In this document: positions 9,598 through 18,906 of the stretch, in pieces | Numbering within the stretch: position 1 is the stretch's first letter | Layout: each line of letters begins with the position of its first letter | Assembly: GCA_029959285.1 (NCBI GenBank) | Contig: JASCOE010000021.1 | Span: 1-63,286, forward strand | From: Flavobacteriaceae bacterium PS02337 | GTDB taxonomy: Bacteria; Bacteroidota; Bacteroidia; Flavobacteriales; Flavobacteriaceae | Direction: 5' to 3' | DNA: 63,286 bases | Translations under genes and position numbers: made by a program | The notes under the pieces: generated by a model | Databases searched by the model: none | What the model was told of the DNA's origin: nothing | What the model saw: the letters and a program-made list of their open reading frames with translations, nothing else

Positions 9598-10527
9598 TTA
9601 TTTAGTGATAAATAGATCGCTCCCCTGATTCCGGGTGAGCTCTTTGGGAGAACATCCAAACCTCTTTTTAAAAGACCTGGAAAAGTGCGGATAGTTGTTG
9701 AATCCATTCAAAAAAGAAATATTTTTTAAAGATATTTCAGTCTGTTCAATCATAAGATAGGCACTTTTAAGTCTCTGCTCGGTATAAAACTGATGAATAC
9801 TTGTGTGGAAAAAATGTCTGAATCCGTCCTTTAGCTTAAAATCATTTGTACCGAAGTGCCTTGCCAGTACCTTTACTGAAGGCAAAGGCTCGCTGAGATT
9901 TGCCAATATATAATCGTACACCTTCTGCATAAGACGAGCATCTGCTTTCCGGAAAGCGAGATGTTCGGAAAATTTTAACTCAAATGGTTCCTCATTATTT
10001 TCTGCAAATTTTAGAAATGGTGCTACAAAGCTCAATATTGTACACCTGTCTTGTGCTAATCTGGATACAGTACACTCAGCACTGACAATCAGTTTTTTAT
10101 GGGTAATAAAATGAAGTGTAATAATCTCACCTGCGAAAAGATTTGTTTCAAGCTCTTTTCTTTCTTTATCGGACATCTCACTAAAGTCATTCTTTAGGAA
10201 ATCCTGAATCGGTCTGGCCAGCATTTGCTTTGAATCATAACCCAGTATTTCCAAAGCGCCCTGATTAACATTTTTTATGCAATGCTTGTCATCTAAAATA
10301 AAAGTTGCAGGGGTTATCATTTTATATGAAACATGAGGATTGACAAACCCAGAATGAAAAACAGATTCCTTGAGTTCTTCCGCTACCATATTTACAAGCA
10401 CCACCAGGGTCTCTATTTCATCATCGTAAGTACTAAGAGGAATTTGGTTATTGAAATTTCCGCGTGCCATCTCCAATAACATCTTATGCATAAAGATCAT
10501 TCGCTGGCGGTTATGAGGTCTTTTCAT
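9598..10527 (-). CDS. PAS-AraC transcription regulator
   Basis: The C-terminal hundred or so residues are an AraC-type double helix-turn-helix (SLKNISFLNGFNNYPHFSRSFKKRFGCSPKEL). An upstream region around residues 75-170 looks like a PAS sensor (TFILDDKHCIKNVNQGALEILGYD). An N-terminal segment (MARGNFNNQIPLS) resembles the end of a HAMP-like linker, but there is no membrane helix. It lies 23 bases downstream of a STAS-like gene and 97 bases upstream of the MauE gene, all on the minus strand. It may control that operon or the opposing susCD operon. Confidence 0.82.
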   Translation of the reverse strand: MKRPHNRQRMIFMHKMLLEMARGNFNNQIPLSTYDDEIETLVVLVNMVAEELKESVFHSGFVNPHVSYKMITPATFILDDKHCIKNVNQGALEILGYDSKQMLARPIQDFLKNDFSEMSDKERKELETNLFAGEIITLHFITHKKLIVSAECTVSRLAQDRCTILSFVAPFLKFAENNEEPFELKFSEHLAFRKADARLMQKVYDYILANLSEPLPSVKVLARHFGTNDFKLKDGFRHFFHTSIHQFYTEQRLKSAYLMIEQTEISLKNISFLNGFNNYPHFSRSFKKRFGCSPKELTRNQGSDLFITK

Positions 10528-10550
10528 TTTTTTTTAATAAACATATATAA

Positions 10551-10934
10551 CTAGAGAAATTCTTTGAGGTAATCTAATGCTTCTTGTTCAAGAGAAAATA
10601 TCTGCGTAGGCACTGAAGGTCTGCTGATTTCCAGATAAAAGGTACTCATAGTCATGGAAAGATGCTCATTAACAATAAGTGCTACAGCTTTTGTAAATAC
10701 AGAACCTGATCTGGCAAGATAGTCTCTGCCTGCTTTATGTGTAGAAGTAATTCCCCTTATATCACAGAACACCGGAAAATATCTCTCATTTTGTAGTAAA
10801 ATCCTATCTGCCACAACACGCATAGCAACATCTAAATCAATTACAGTATTTGGTTTATATACAAAAAATAAAATTCCACCGTCAATCCAAAACTTTGCAT
10901 TTTGATTCTCAAAACATTCATAATCTGTACTCAT
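10551..10934 (-). CDS. STAS/SpoIIAA-like small protein
   Basis: This 127-residue cytosolic protein has no signal peptide. The alternation of strands and helices (FWIDGGILFFVYKPN, FPVFCDIRGI, LEQEALDYLKEFL) resembles STAS or SpoIIAA-like folds, which usually act in partner-switching regulation. It is the first gene of a minus-strand series leading into the PAS-AraC regulator only 23 bases away, so a role in signalling upstream of that regulator is plausible. No phosphorylatable serine motif is clear, and I cannot name a specific partner. Confidence 0.55.
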   Translation of the reverse strand: MSTDYECFENQNAKFWIDGGILFFVYKPNTVIDLDVAMRVVADRILLQNERYFPVFCDIRGITSTHKAGRDYLARSGSVFTKAVALIVNEHLSMTMSTFYLEISRPSVPTQIFSLEQEALDYLKEFL

Positions 10935-10989
10935 CTGTATGGGGTTTTAAATAAGGAGGCGTAATTTAACAAAAATATAAACATTTAGA

Positions 10990-11001
10990 AACACATGTGT
11001 T
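10990..11001. promoter_or_regulatory. Perfect 12-base palindrome in a divergent promoter region
   Basis: AACACATGTGTT is its own reverse complement and lies between the divergent STAS-like and aminotransferase-like genes. It is a candidate operator for a dimeric regulator. The partner protein is unknown. Confidence 0.4.
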
Positions 11002-11050
11002 GTTAATTATGGAGTATTTCTTGCAAAAAAGCGAAATTCGTTGATAAATC

Positions 11051-11081
11051 GGGAATAAAACTTGACATATTGGGAGTAAAA
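11051..11081 (+). promoter_or_regulatory. Direct repeat GGGARTAAAA, 21 bases apart
   Basis: GGGAATAAAA (11051-11060) and GGGAGTAAAA (11072-11081) are spaced two helical turns apart, about 100 bases before the next gene. That spacing is typical of activator sites such as AraC or LytTR half-sites. The PAS-AraC regulator encoded nearby is one candidate binder. Confidence 0.35.
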
Positions 11082-11183
11082 ATTCAATAAATAAAAATAC
11101 TTTCAATTTTTATAAAGAATTTTAGATGACTGTTTTTCAGATATTTAAAAAAACGCATTTAAAAACTTATAAAAAACAAACAA

Positions 11184-13610
11184 ATGGCAAGAATTAAGCA
11201 TAACAATTTCATAGATACAGTAGACCTAGTATTTTCAGATGCAAAAAAAGAGGGGATTCTGCACCTTTATGCAGAAGGTGATTTTCTTAATGGAAGGACC
11301 ATAAAAATTAAAGGCAGCGAACTGCTTCATTTTGGAACCACAGGATATCTTGGATTAGAACAGGATGAAAGGCTTAAGGCAGCAGCAATTAATGCAGTAA
11401 ATAAATATGGAACCCAGTTTCCTTTATCCAAATCCTATCTTTCACATCCTCTATATGCCGAACTTGAAAGTAAAATAGAAAAAATGTACGGCATTGAGCC
11501 TATCATAACCAAAAACAGTACGCTGGGGCATATGGCAGTAATACCAACAATTATTAGAGATGAAGATGCCGTAATACTGGACCATCAGGTGCACTGGAGT
11601 GTGCAGAATGCCTGCCAGCTGCTTAAACTGCGGGGAATTCCAGTTGAAATGATACGCCACAACAACCTGGAAATGCTGGAAGATAAAATACGGCAGCTTC
11701 GAGATATAGCAGGTAAAATTTGGTATATGGCTGACGGGGTGTATTCGATGTTTGGTGATTTTGCACCTGTAAAAGAACTTCTTGCTATTGCTGAGAAATA
11801 CCCACAGCTCTACTTTTATTTCGATGACGTGCACGGTATGAGCTGGAAAGGTAAAAACGGCACTGGTTTCATTTTTGACGCCATAGGTCATCTCCCCGGG
11901 AACGTAGCTATTGTAAGCACGCTGAGTAAAACATTTGGGGCAAGCGGCGCAACGTTTTTTACCAGTGATGAAAAACTGCGAGAAAAAATTAAAAACTTTG
12001 GAGGCCCCCTTACCTTCTCAGCCCAGTTAGAACCTGCATCAGTAGGCGCGGCAATTGCATCATGTGACATCCATCTATCTCCTGAAATAGAAACATTACA
12101 AACAGAACTTGCAAAGAAAATTTTACACTTTGGCAGCCAGTTATTTAAATCTGGCGTACCTGTAGTCTGCGAAAATGACTCCCCGGTTTTCTTTCTGCCT
12201 ATGGGCACACCGGCTACTGCTTTTAATTTCACCAAACGTCTTTACTCGGATGGTTTCTATCTGAATCTTGGCATTTATCCAGCCGTCCCAATTAAAAATA
12301 CGGGCATTCGCATCACAATTTCTGCGCACAATCAGCTGGAAGATATCACCTCGCTTTCTAATGCGATTAAAAATAATTTCAACGATGCTTTACAACAAAC
12401 TTCTACTGATGAAAATCGGATTAGAAGAGCATTTCGAATGGAAACTAAAATTTCAGAATCTGCTCAAAGATTAGAAACAAATCCCGCACATATTGAAATT
12501 CTTCGATCAATTACAGAAATAGACAAGAAAGAATGGGACAGTTCAATTGGCAGGCAGAATATACTGGATTGGGAAGGAATGCAATATCTGGAGAAGACTT
12601 TTTCTAATGAAAATGATCCAACGCAGAACTGGGAGTTTTTCTACTTTATTGCCCGCGACGACAAATCGAATGTTGTACTCATGACTTTCTTTACATTAGC
12701 ACTCTGGAAAGATGATATGCTCTCCACAGAATCAGTATCAAGACATCTTGAAGAAATCCGTAAAACCAATCCGCTTCATATGACTTCAAAAGTGCTGAGC
12801 ATGGGCTCCTTATTTACTGAGGGATCCCATTGCTATATTGACCATGATCATCCCTTAGCCGAAAATGTAATGCGTATCTTTTTAAACAAAATTGAAGATA
12901 TATATGAATCCACCTCCGCAGATATGCTTGTTTTACGAGATTTTGAAATTGGATTCCGATGGGATGAAATAATTAAAAAGCAAGGATATATTAGGATTGA
13001 TATGCCGGAATCATGCGTAATTGAACATCTAAATCTCAGTGCGATTCAGGATTACGGCAGCCTGCTTTCCTCCCGCTCCCGTAAACATTTCAATAAGGAT
13101 ATAATATCCTTTGAAAAATTCTATGATGTGGAAATTAAAGAAAAACTTAATGATACAGAATTGGAACGGGCCTATAGGCTGTACTGTAACGTAAAAGAGA
13201 AAAATCTTGCCATAAATAATTTTCTTTACACCAGGGAAGTATTTGAAAACATGAACGGGTACCCTAACTGGGAGTTTATAACAGTAAAACTTAAAGAAGC
13301 GCCCCAGCAGAATTTTACAGGAATAATGTTCTGCTACAAAAATTCAATTAATGCCTATGTTCCTGAACTAATTGGTATGGATTATACTGCTGGTGAAGGA
13401 TTCAATCTCTACAGACAGCTCTTATTTCAAACCATAAAAAGGGCTGGAGCACTTGAGATTCCAAGGATTGATTTTGGGATATCGGCCAGCTTTGAGAAGA
13501 AAAAACTTGGAGCCAGAGCTATTTCGAAAATTGCCTATGTACAGGCAAGAGATAACTATGCTATGGAACTCATGCAAACACTTCAGAATGAACACAAAGC
13601 GGTTCGCTGA
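11184..13610 (+). CDS. Two-domain enzyme: PLP-dependent alpha-oxoamine synthase-like plus acetyltransferase-like
   Basis: Residues about 1-400 form a fold-type I PLP enzyme of the alpha-oxoamine synthase group (8-amino-7-oxononanoate synthase, serine palmitoyltransferase). The motif DDVH is at 214-217 and the PLP lysine is Lys249 in STLSKTFGASG. Residues about 430-808 resemble a GNAT or FemAB/BioF2-like acyltransferase. The family condenses an amino acid with an acyl-CoA. A tethered acyltransferase could then modify the product, for example an amino lipid; this is inference. The gene lies alone, 58 bases upstream of rteC, with a repeat-bearing promoter region. At 808 residues it is about twice a normal synthase. 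Confidence 0.78.
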   Translation: MARIKHNNFIDTVDLVFSDAKKEGILHLYAEGDFLNGRTIKIKGSELLHFGTTGYLGLEQDERLKAAAINAVNKYGTQFPLSKSYLSHPLYAELESKIEKMYGIEPIITKNSTLGHMAVIPTIIRDEDAVILDHQVHWSVQNACQLLKLRGIPVEMIRHNNLEMLEDKIRQLRDIAGKIWYMADGVYSMFGDFAPVKELLAIAEKYPQLYFYFDDVHGMSWKGKNGTGFIFDAIGHLPGNVAIVSTLSKTFGASGATFFTSDEKLREKIKNFGGPLTFSAQLEPASVGAAIASCDIHLSPEIETLQTELAKKILHFGSQLFKSGVPVVCENDSPVFFLPMGTPATAFNFTKRLYSDGFYLNLGIYPAVPIKNTGIRITISAHNQLEDITSLSNAIKNNFNDALQQTSTDENRIRRAFRMETKISESAQRLETNPAHIEILRSITEIDKKEWDSSIGRQNILDWEGMQYLEKTFSNENDPTQNWEFFYFIARDDKSNVVLMTFFTLALWKDDMLSTESVSRHLEEIRKTNPLHMTSKVLSMGSLFTEGSHCYIDHDHPLAENVMRIFLNKIEDIYESTSADMLVLRDFEIGFRWDEIIKKQGYIRIDMPESCVIEHLNLSAIQDYGSLLSSRSRKHFNKDIISFEKFYDVEIKEKLNDTELERAYRLYCNVKEKNLAINNFLYTREVFENMNGYPNWEFITVKLKEAPQQNFTGIMFCYKNSINAYVPELIGMDYTAGEGFNLYRQLLFQTIKRAGALEIPRIDFGISASFEKKKLGARAISKIAYVQARDNYAMELMQTLQNEHKAVR

Positions 13611-13668
13611 GAAAATAATGCAATCTAAAATCTCCAATGAAAAGTGATGGTTTAACTCCCTTGGGCTA

Positions 13669-14565
13669 ATGCCCACGCTTTTCCTTGTTCATAAAAATCT
13701 AAATTCTGTTGCCATGATAAGAGCTACATGTGAGAACGCACTTCAGGTAATCCGCAAAGCGGAACAGGACTTCAGCTTAGATCCTGAACAAATCATTGAA
13801 AAATCATACCATATGACTACCGTGCTTCGCAACCTGCTTTCTACGGTCAAGAAAAATGTTATAGAAAAAGGATTCTCTGATGAAAATGAAGAAATTAATT
13901 TTTTTAAAACTATTAAACCTCAAATACTTGGAAAGCTGATCTTTTACAATAAAGTTTTCCGAATTGAGGCATCCAGTCCTGTTGTAAGCGGCAAGTTGCA
14001 TCACAAGCATTACTCAAATGAGCTTAACCTTTTAAAACAGGAATTCAAGGAGCAGTTTTACAACACTGATTTTTACCGCTACTATCGTACGGGAAGAACA
14101 GAATGGGACCATCATTTTTTTTGTCTTGGGAAAATTGACCTTCATGAAGGGGTCAATAGTTTTGTATTTGAAATTGATACAGAGTTTTCAACCTATTACG
14201 ATTACAAGGTTTCACGAATAATCGCCAATGAACTTCTTTACAAGTACCTTCTGTCCAAGATTGAACCTGATAAAGATGAAACCATACTTTTTGCTGAGGG
14301 TAATGGCAATTCCAGAGATTTTTTCTGGACAGATTCAAAAAGTGCACTAATAGAGCTGATATACGCCCTGCATGCTTCGGGCAGCATTTCCCACGGAAAA
14401 GCAGGCATTCGAAAAATCAGCATGGTTTTCCAGTTACTTTTCAGAATTCAGTTGGGTGACGTCCACCACGCCTTTCACAGAATGAAAGACAGAACAGAGA
14501 GTAAAAGTATTTTTCTGGATCAGCTTAAATCTTCACTTAAGCAACATATGGACAAGGAAATCTAA
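13669..14565 (+). CDS. rteC: RteC-like regulator of element excision
   Basis: This 298-residue protein resembles RteC of CTnDOT-type conjugative transposons, in sequence character (LKQEFKEQFYNTDFYRYYRTGRTEWD, then a helical C-terminus) and in position before a Xis-like gene. RteC activates the excision operon by binding inverted half-sites upstream of it. Repeats that could serve this purpose occur at 14588-14727. The frame opens at 13669, but an ATG at 13714 (Met-Ile-Arg) is an alternative start. No rteA/rteB two-component genes are in the window. Confidence 0.78.
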   Translation: MPTLFLVHKNLNSVAMIRATCENALQVIRKAEQDFSLDPEQIIEKSYHMTTVLRNLLSTVKKNVIEKGFSDENEEINFFKTIKPQILGKLIFYNKVFRIEASSPVVSGKLHHKHYSNELNLLKQEFKEQFYNTDFYRYYRTGRTEWDHHFFCLGKIDLHEGVNSFVFEIDTEFSTYYDYKVSRIIANELLYKYLLSKIEPDKDETILFAEGNGNSRDFFWTDSKSALIELIYALHASGSISHGKAGIRKISMVFQLLFRIQLGDVHHAFHRMKDRTESKSIFLDQLKSSLKQHMDKEI

Positions 14566-14587
14566 CTTCATATAATGAGCCAGTTAG

Positions 14588-14727
14588 TGCCAATGGGCAG
14601 GCAATTGGCAAATGCTATTTTTAAGCTCCTATTACTCCAGCTAAAGATTTCAAGCCCTTTAAAATCAATAATTTCAAAATTGTTAAAATAATCATAAAAC
14701 ACAACTTTACATTGGCAGGCATTGGCA
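14588..14727. promoter_or_regulatory. Cluster of four ATTGGCA heptamers upstream of the Xis-like gene
   Basis: ATTGGCA occurs at 14604-14610, 14711-14717 and 14721-14727, and inverted (TGCCAAT) at 14588-14594. Two copies share a longer context, GGCAGGCA(A)TTGGCA. The cluster sits in the 244-base gap between rteC and the HTH gene. It is a candidate RteC operator or Xis/integrase arm-type site. Confidence 0.5.
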
Positions 14728-14809
14728 GTGAAAATTTTGGAGTCTTCCCAACTTTGCATATGATACTGCATGAAGCAGCATAAACAGTATTAATGCAAAA
14801 CAATTCATC

Positions 14810-15106
14810 ATGAACTTAGACCGAATTGAATTCCTATCATGGATGGAACGGATTATCGAACGTTTTGACCTCCTCTCTGAACATGTTACCAACATTGATA
14901 AAAAACGTGCAAGTGTTGATGGAGAAGAACTTTTAGATAATCAGGATATTTTACAAATGCTTAAGATAAGCGGTCGCTCGCTGCAGCGATACCGATCATC
15001 GGGCAGACTACCTTATTACACAATTAGCGGTAAAATATATTATAAACTTTCTGATGTTCACCAATTCATCAGGGATAGTTTTACCACTCGTACGGCTAAG
15101 ACATAA
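14810..15106 (+). CDS. Xis-like helix-turn-helix protein
   Basis: This 98-residue protein has a helix-turn-helix in its C-terminal half: DNQDILQMLKISGRSLQRYR, then GRLPYYTISGKIYYKLSDVHQFI. This is the MerR/excisionase-like form found in small proteins of CTnDOT excision operons such as Xis2d. It follows rteC and precedes a DUF3945 gene and topoisomerase III, the same order as the xis-orf3-exc block of CTnDOT. It probably bends DNA for excision and may regulate transfer genes. Confidence 0.8.
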   Translation: MNLDRIEFLSWMERIIERFDLLSEHVTNIDKKRASVDGEELLDNQDILQMLKISGRSLQRYRSSGRLPYYTISGKIYYKLSDVHQFIRDSFTTRTAKT

Positions 15107-15201
15107 CGACAGCGAGCGAAGAACAGTGCCATAGAAAGCCGCATACTATTCAGTAGTACCGGCAGCATTTAATTTCGAGATACAATTTAAAACCGATCCT
15201 T

Positions 15202-16653
15202 ATGAGCGAAGAAGTAATAGATAAAATAAAATCTGCTGAACAATTATCGGACATCCTTCTGGTATTTGATAAAGAAAAAAAGAAAATTCAGGCAGTATCG
15301 GGAGTGGATCAAAATGGAAATCTAGAAACCGTGGATCCTGCCAAAAAAAATCATAATCAATTTATGAGGGTAGACAGACAGGGTGATCTGTTCTCAAACT
15401 TCTTTTCTAATTTTTTCAGCCAGCTCAGAAACCCCTCCAATTTCATGTTCTTCAAAGTTCCCGCACCACTGGCTGTTGATGCAGCGAAAGAATTAGAAAA
15501 ACAACTTATTAATCCAACCCCTGAGTTTGAAAAGCTGCTGAAGCAGCACGAGGTTAAGATCGAAGAAATAATAAATAATAAAAACGAAAATAAAAATAGT
15601 ATGGAAACAACACAGACAAATCCGGAAACAAGTGAATACAAATACAAACCGGAACAGATTGATTGGGAAACATTAAACCATCTGGGACTCAGTAAAGAAA
15701 AACTTCAAAAAATGAACCTACTGGATCCATTATTAAGAGGGTACAAAACAAATGAACTTGTACCTGTCACCCTTAACCTTGGCACTGCAGTTACGCGCAT
15801 GGATGCCCGTTTATCCCTTAGATCAAATGATGAAGGAGAAGTTGTGGCTATGATTCACGGCATTCGAAAAGCACCGAACCTAAACTATCCCTTCTTTGGG
15901 CATGAGTTTACCAAGGAAGATAAAGATAATCTTCTTCAGAGCGGTAACATGGGCCGTGTGGTTAATTTGGTTAATCCAAGAACTGATGAGATAATGCCTT
16001 CTTTGATTAGTGTAGACAGACTAACCAATGAGATAGTCGCACTAAAAACCGATTTCATTAAAATTCCTGAGGAAATTAAAGGAGCAAAACTAAGCGATGA
16101 GCAAAAACAGAACTTACAGGAAGGAAAAACGATTCATTTAGAAGGAATGGTTTCCAAGAAAGGAACCTTGTTTGATGGAACGGTGCAATTCAATGCTGAC
16201 AAACGTTTTGTAGAGTTTCTTTTTGACAGAAATGAGCCTAATAAACAGTCACAAGGCACTGGGCAGCACCAATCTGGGGAAGCGCCTAAAATCTTCAGGG
16301 ATAAAGAACTGGATAGCGACCAATATCAAAAACTCAAAGATGGACAAACTGTTTATATAAGCGGACTAGTGGATAAAAAAGGAAAAGAATACAATGGTTA
16401 CATCACCTTCGATAAGCAAACTAATAAAACAGATTTTTCTTTCCAAAATCCAGACAAACTAAAAGAACAGGTAAAACCTGCCGAGGCTTATAAAACACAG
16501 ACTGCCGTCAATTCAGAAGGAAAAACCAATGAATCCACCAAAAATAGCACTGAACCTTTGAAATCAGGACAGACAAATGCCGATAACAAAAAACAGCAGG
16601 AACAGCAGGAAGATTTCCAGTCACCGGCCAAGTCCAAAGGACGTAAAATGTAA
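15202..16653 (+). CDS. DUF3945/DUF4099-type element protein
   Basis: This 483-residue cytosolic protein is typical of Bacteroidota conjugative elements. The N-terminal part (residues 1-130) is charged. The middle part (about 150-250) has the DUF4099 look (IDWETLNHLGLSKEKLQKMN). The C-terminal half carries two DUF3945-like repeats, around 295-345 (LSDEQKQNLQEGKTIHLEGMV) and 370-415 (YQKLKDGQTVYISGLV). The tail is Gln/Lys-rich and ends KSKGRKM. The function is unknown. It lies five bases before topB, where CTnDOT has orf3, so a role in excision or transfer is likely. Confidence 0.75.
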   Translation: MSEEVIDKIKSAEQLSDILLVFDKEKKKIQAVSGVDQNGNLETVDPAKKNHNQFMRVDRQGDLFSNFFSNFFSQLRNPSNFMFFKVPAPLAVDAAKELEKQLINPTPEFEKLLKQHEVKIEEIINNKNENKNSMETTQTNPETSEYKYKPEQIDWETLNHLGLSKEKLQKMNLLDPLLRGYKTNELVPVTLNLGTAVTRMDARLSLRSNDEGEVVAMIHGIRKAPNLNYPFFGHEFTKEDKDNLLQSGNMGRVVNLVNPRTDEIMPSLISVDRLTNEIVALKTDFIKIPEEIKGAKLSDEQKQNLQEGKTIHLEGMVSKKGTLFDGTVQFNADKRFVEFLFDRNEPNKQSQGTGQHQSGEAPKIFRDKELDSDQYQKLKDGQTVYISGLVDKKGKEYNGYITFDKQTNKTDFSFQNPDKLKEQVKPAEAYKTQTAVNSEGKTNESTKNSTEPLKSGQTNADNKKQQEQQEDFQSPAKSKGRKM

Positions 16654-16658
16654 CGTAA

Positions 16659-18746
16659 ATGAAAACAGTTATTGCAGAAAAACCCAGTGTAGCAAGGGAA
16701 ATAGCCGTCCTTTTGGGAGCCCTCGAAAAAAAAGAGGGCTACCTGACAGGCAACGGTTATTTTGTTACATGGGCTTTTGGGCATTTAGTAGAACTGGCGA
16801 TGCCGGAGGATTATGGAATCAGCTTATTTGAGAAAAAATCGCTGCCCATACTGCCCGATCCTTTTTTACTGACTCCCCGCAGAGAAAAAAAAGGCAGTAC
16901 CTACTCTGCTGATGCAGGCGCGCTGAAGCAGTTAAAAATAATTGGGCAGCTCATTGCAAAAAGTAAAAAAATCATTGCCGCCACCGATGCCGGACGCGAA
17001 GGGGAATTGATATTCCGTTACATTTATCAATATCTAAACTGCAGCATACCCTTTGAAAGGTTATGGATCAGCTCCCTTACTCAAAAAGCTATTAAACAGG
17101 GCTTTGAAAACCTGAAACCAGGAATTGATTTTGACTGCATATATCAGGCCGCACAAGCCAGAAGCCGTGCTGACTGGCTTATAGGCATTAATGCTTCCCA
17201 GGCACTTTCTATTGCAGCAGGCGGAGGCAATTATTCACTTGGAAGAGTACAGACACCCACCCTGGCCTTAATATGCAAGCGCTATCTGGAAAACAAAGAA
17301 TTTTCAGTACAGAAATATTGGCAGCTGCAGTTATTGCACACCAAGGAATTCATCGACTTTAAAAGTCTTTCAAAAAACAAATGGGTAGATAAAAAGTCTG
17401 CAGAACATGCCTTGAAATGTATTGAAAGAAATGGAAATACTGCTATTGTCACATCGATTGAAATCAAAAAACGAACAGAGAAGCCGCCTTTGCTCTTTGA
17501 CCTGACAGGCCTGCAGAAAGAAGCCAATAAAAAACTGAACTTTTCAGCTGCAGAAACCCTGAGCATTGCACAGGGCCTGTATGAAAAGAAATTTATTACC
17601 TACCCGCGCACTGCCAGTAAATACATTCCAGAAGATATGTGGGAAGAAATATCGGGCATCCTGAGAGCTATGCAGAAAACAGGAAAGTGGAACCAGGCTT
17701 TAATCGGGGTTAAATGGGGCCATTTAAATAAAAGTATCGTTAACGACCTGCGTATCACCGACCACCATGGTCTGCTCATTACAGAAAAAATGCCTTTTGC
17801 ATTATCTTCAAAAGAAAATGCCCTTTACAATATGATTGCCCTTAGAATAATTGAAGCAGTATCACAGGAGTGTATCAAAGAAATTACCACTGTTTCATTA
17901 CAGACTCTGCATTATGAATTTGACCTGAAAGGCTCTAAAATTATAGAAACAGGCTGGCGTTTGGTCAAAGGCAGTTTTTCTGATGATGAAACTGAAGCTA
18001 TGCAGGTACTGCCGGAACTTAAAGAGGGTACTGAATTTAAAATTAAAAATACCATCAGTCTTGAAAAAACAACCTTACCACCCACGCTCTATATAGAGGC
18101 GGGGCTTTTATCAGCAATGGAAACTGCCACAAAGCAGGCTGAGGATCAGCAGGAGTGCAAAGCATTACAAAATACAGGCATCGGTACCCCTTCTACAAGA
18201 GCCGCTGTTATAGAAACACTCTTTGCCCGTAATTATATAGAAAGGCAAAAGAAATATCTAGTCCCAACACAAAAAGGATTGCAGGTGTACGAGCTGGTAA
18301 AAGACAAAAAGATTTCCGATGTCTCGATGACCGCTGAGTGGGAAGCAGCGCTGCTAAAAATTGAAAACAGCAAAGCTGATGCCGGGGATTTCCAAAAAGA
18401 AATGGAAAACTATGCGGTTTCTATTACAGACGAACTGCTTCAAACTTCCCTCGAAAGAATCAATCTTCCTGACCTTTTGTGTCCTAAATGCAATAAGGAA
18501 CAGTTAATAATCACAAGCAAGATCGTCAAGTGCCCGAATGAGATCTGCAGCTGGTTTCAATTCCGCAACGTATGCGGTGTACAGCTCAGCATATCCGATA
18601 TTGAAAGTCTTGTGAGCACCGGTAAAACTCCTCTTATCAAAGCGATGCAAAGTAAAGCTGGTAAAAAGTTTGAGGCCTATATAACACTTAATAATAAGGC
18701 CGAAAGTTCTTTTGAATTTGAAAAATTCAAACTAAAAAATAAATAA
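16659..18746 (+). CDS. topB: DNA topoisomerase III (type IA), element-borne
   Basis: This type IA topoisomerase cuts one strand through a tyrosine and relaxes or decatenates DNA. The Toprim domain is at the N-terminus (AEKPSVAREIA, then DAGREGELIFRYI). The catalytic tyrosine is Tyr315 in ITYPRTASKYI. Near residues 608-640 there are paired cysteines (LCPKCNKEQ, CPNEICSW) typical of a C-terminal zinc ribbon. At 695 residues the length is normal. Its place after the Xis-like and DUF3945 genes matches Exc of CTnDOT, which is also a topoisomerase III and takes part in excision. Confidence 0.95.
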   Translation: MKTVIAEKPSVAREIAVLLGALEKKEGYLTGNGYFVTWAFGHLVELAMPEDYGISLFEKKSLPILPDPFLLTPRREKKGSTYSADAGALKQLKIIGQLIAKSKKIIAATDAGREGELIFRYIYQYLNCSIPFERLWISSLTQKAIKQGFENLKPGIDFDCIYQAAQARSRADWLIGINASQALSIAAGGGNYSLGRVQTPTLALICKRYLENKEFSVQKYWQLQLLHTKEFIDFKSLSKNKWVDKKSAEHALKCIERNGNTAIVTSIEIKKRTEKPPLLFDLTGLQKEANKKLNFSAAETLSIAQGLYEKKFITYPRTASKYIPEDMWEEISGILRAMQKTGKWNQALIGVKWGHLNKSIVNDLRITDHHGLLITEKMPFALSSKENALYNMIALRIIEAVSQECIKEITTVSLQTLHYEFDLKGSKIIETGWRLVKGSFSDDETEAMQVLPELKEGTEFKIKNTISLEKTTLPPTLYIEAGLLSAMETATKQAEDQQECKALQNTGIGTPSTRAAVIETLFARNYIERQKKYLVPTQKGLQVYELVKDKKISDVSMTAEWEAALLKIENSKADAGDFQKEMENYAVSITDELLQTSLERINLPDLLCPKCNKEQLIITSKIVKCPNEICSWFQFRNVCGVQLSISDIESLVSTGKTPLIKAMQSKAGKKFEAYITLNNKAESSFEFEKFKLKNK

Positions 18747-18801
18747 CCCGCATAAATACACTATCAAAATTGAGATAACAGTGAATATATCTTAGTACAA
18801 C

Positions 18802-18838
18802 AGCAAAAAACTTTGTCTAAAAGATTTTTGCTTTTTCC
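18802..18838 (+). terminator. Weak terminator after topB
   Basis: AGCAAAAA (18802-18809) pairs with TTTTTGCT (18825-18832), with a 15-base loop and a T-rich tail. The stem is mostly A-T, so it may be inefficient or leaky. Confidence 0.4.
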
Positions 18839-18906
18839 TGAACTATTATAAACGCTGGCAGGACACTATAAATTCAATTGTTTAATAACCATATAAATCA
18901 AGTAAA

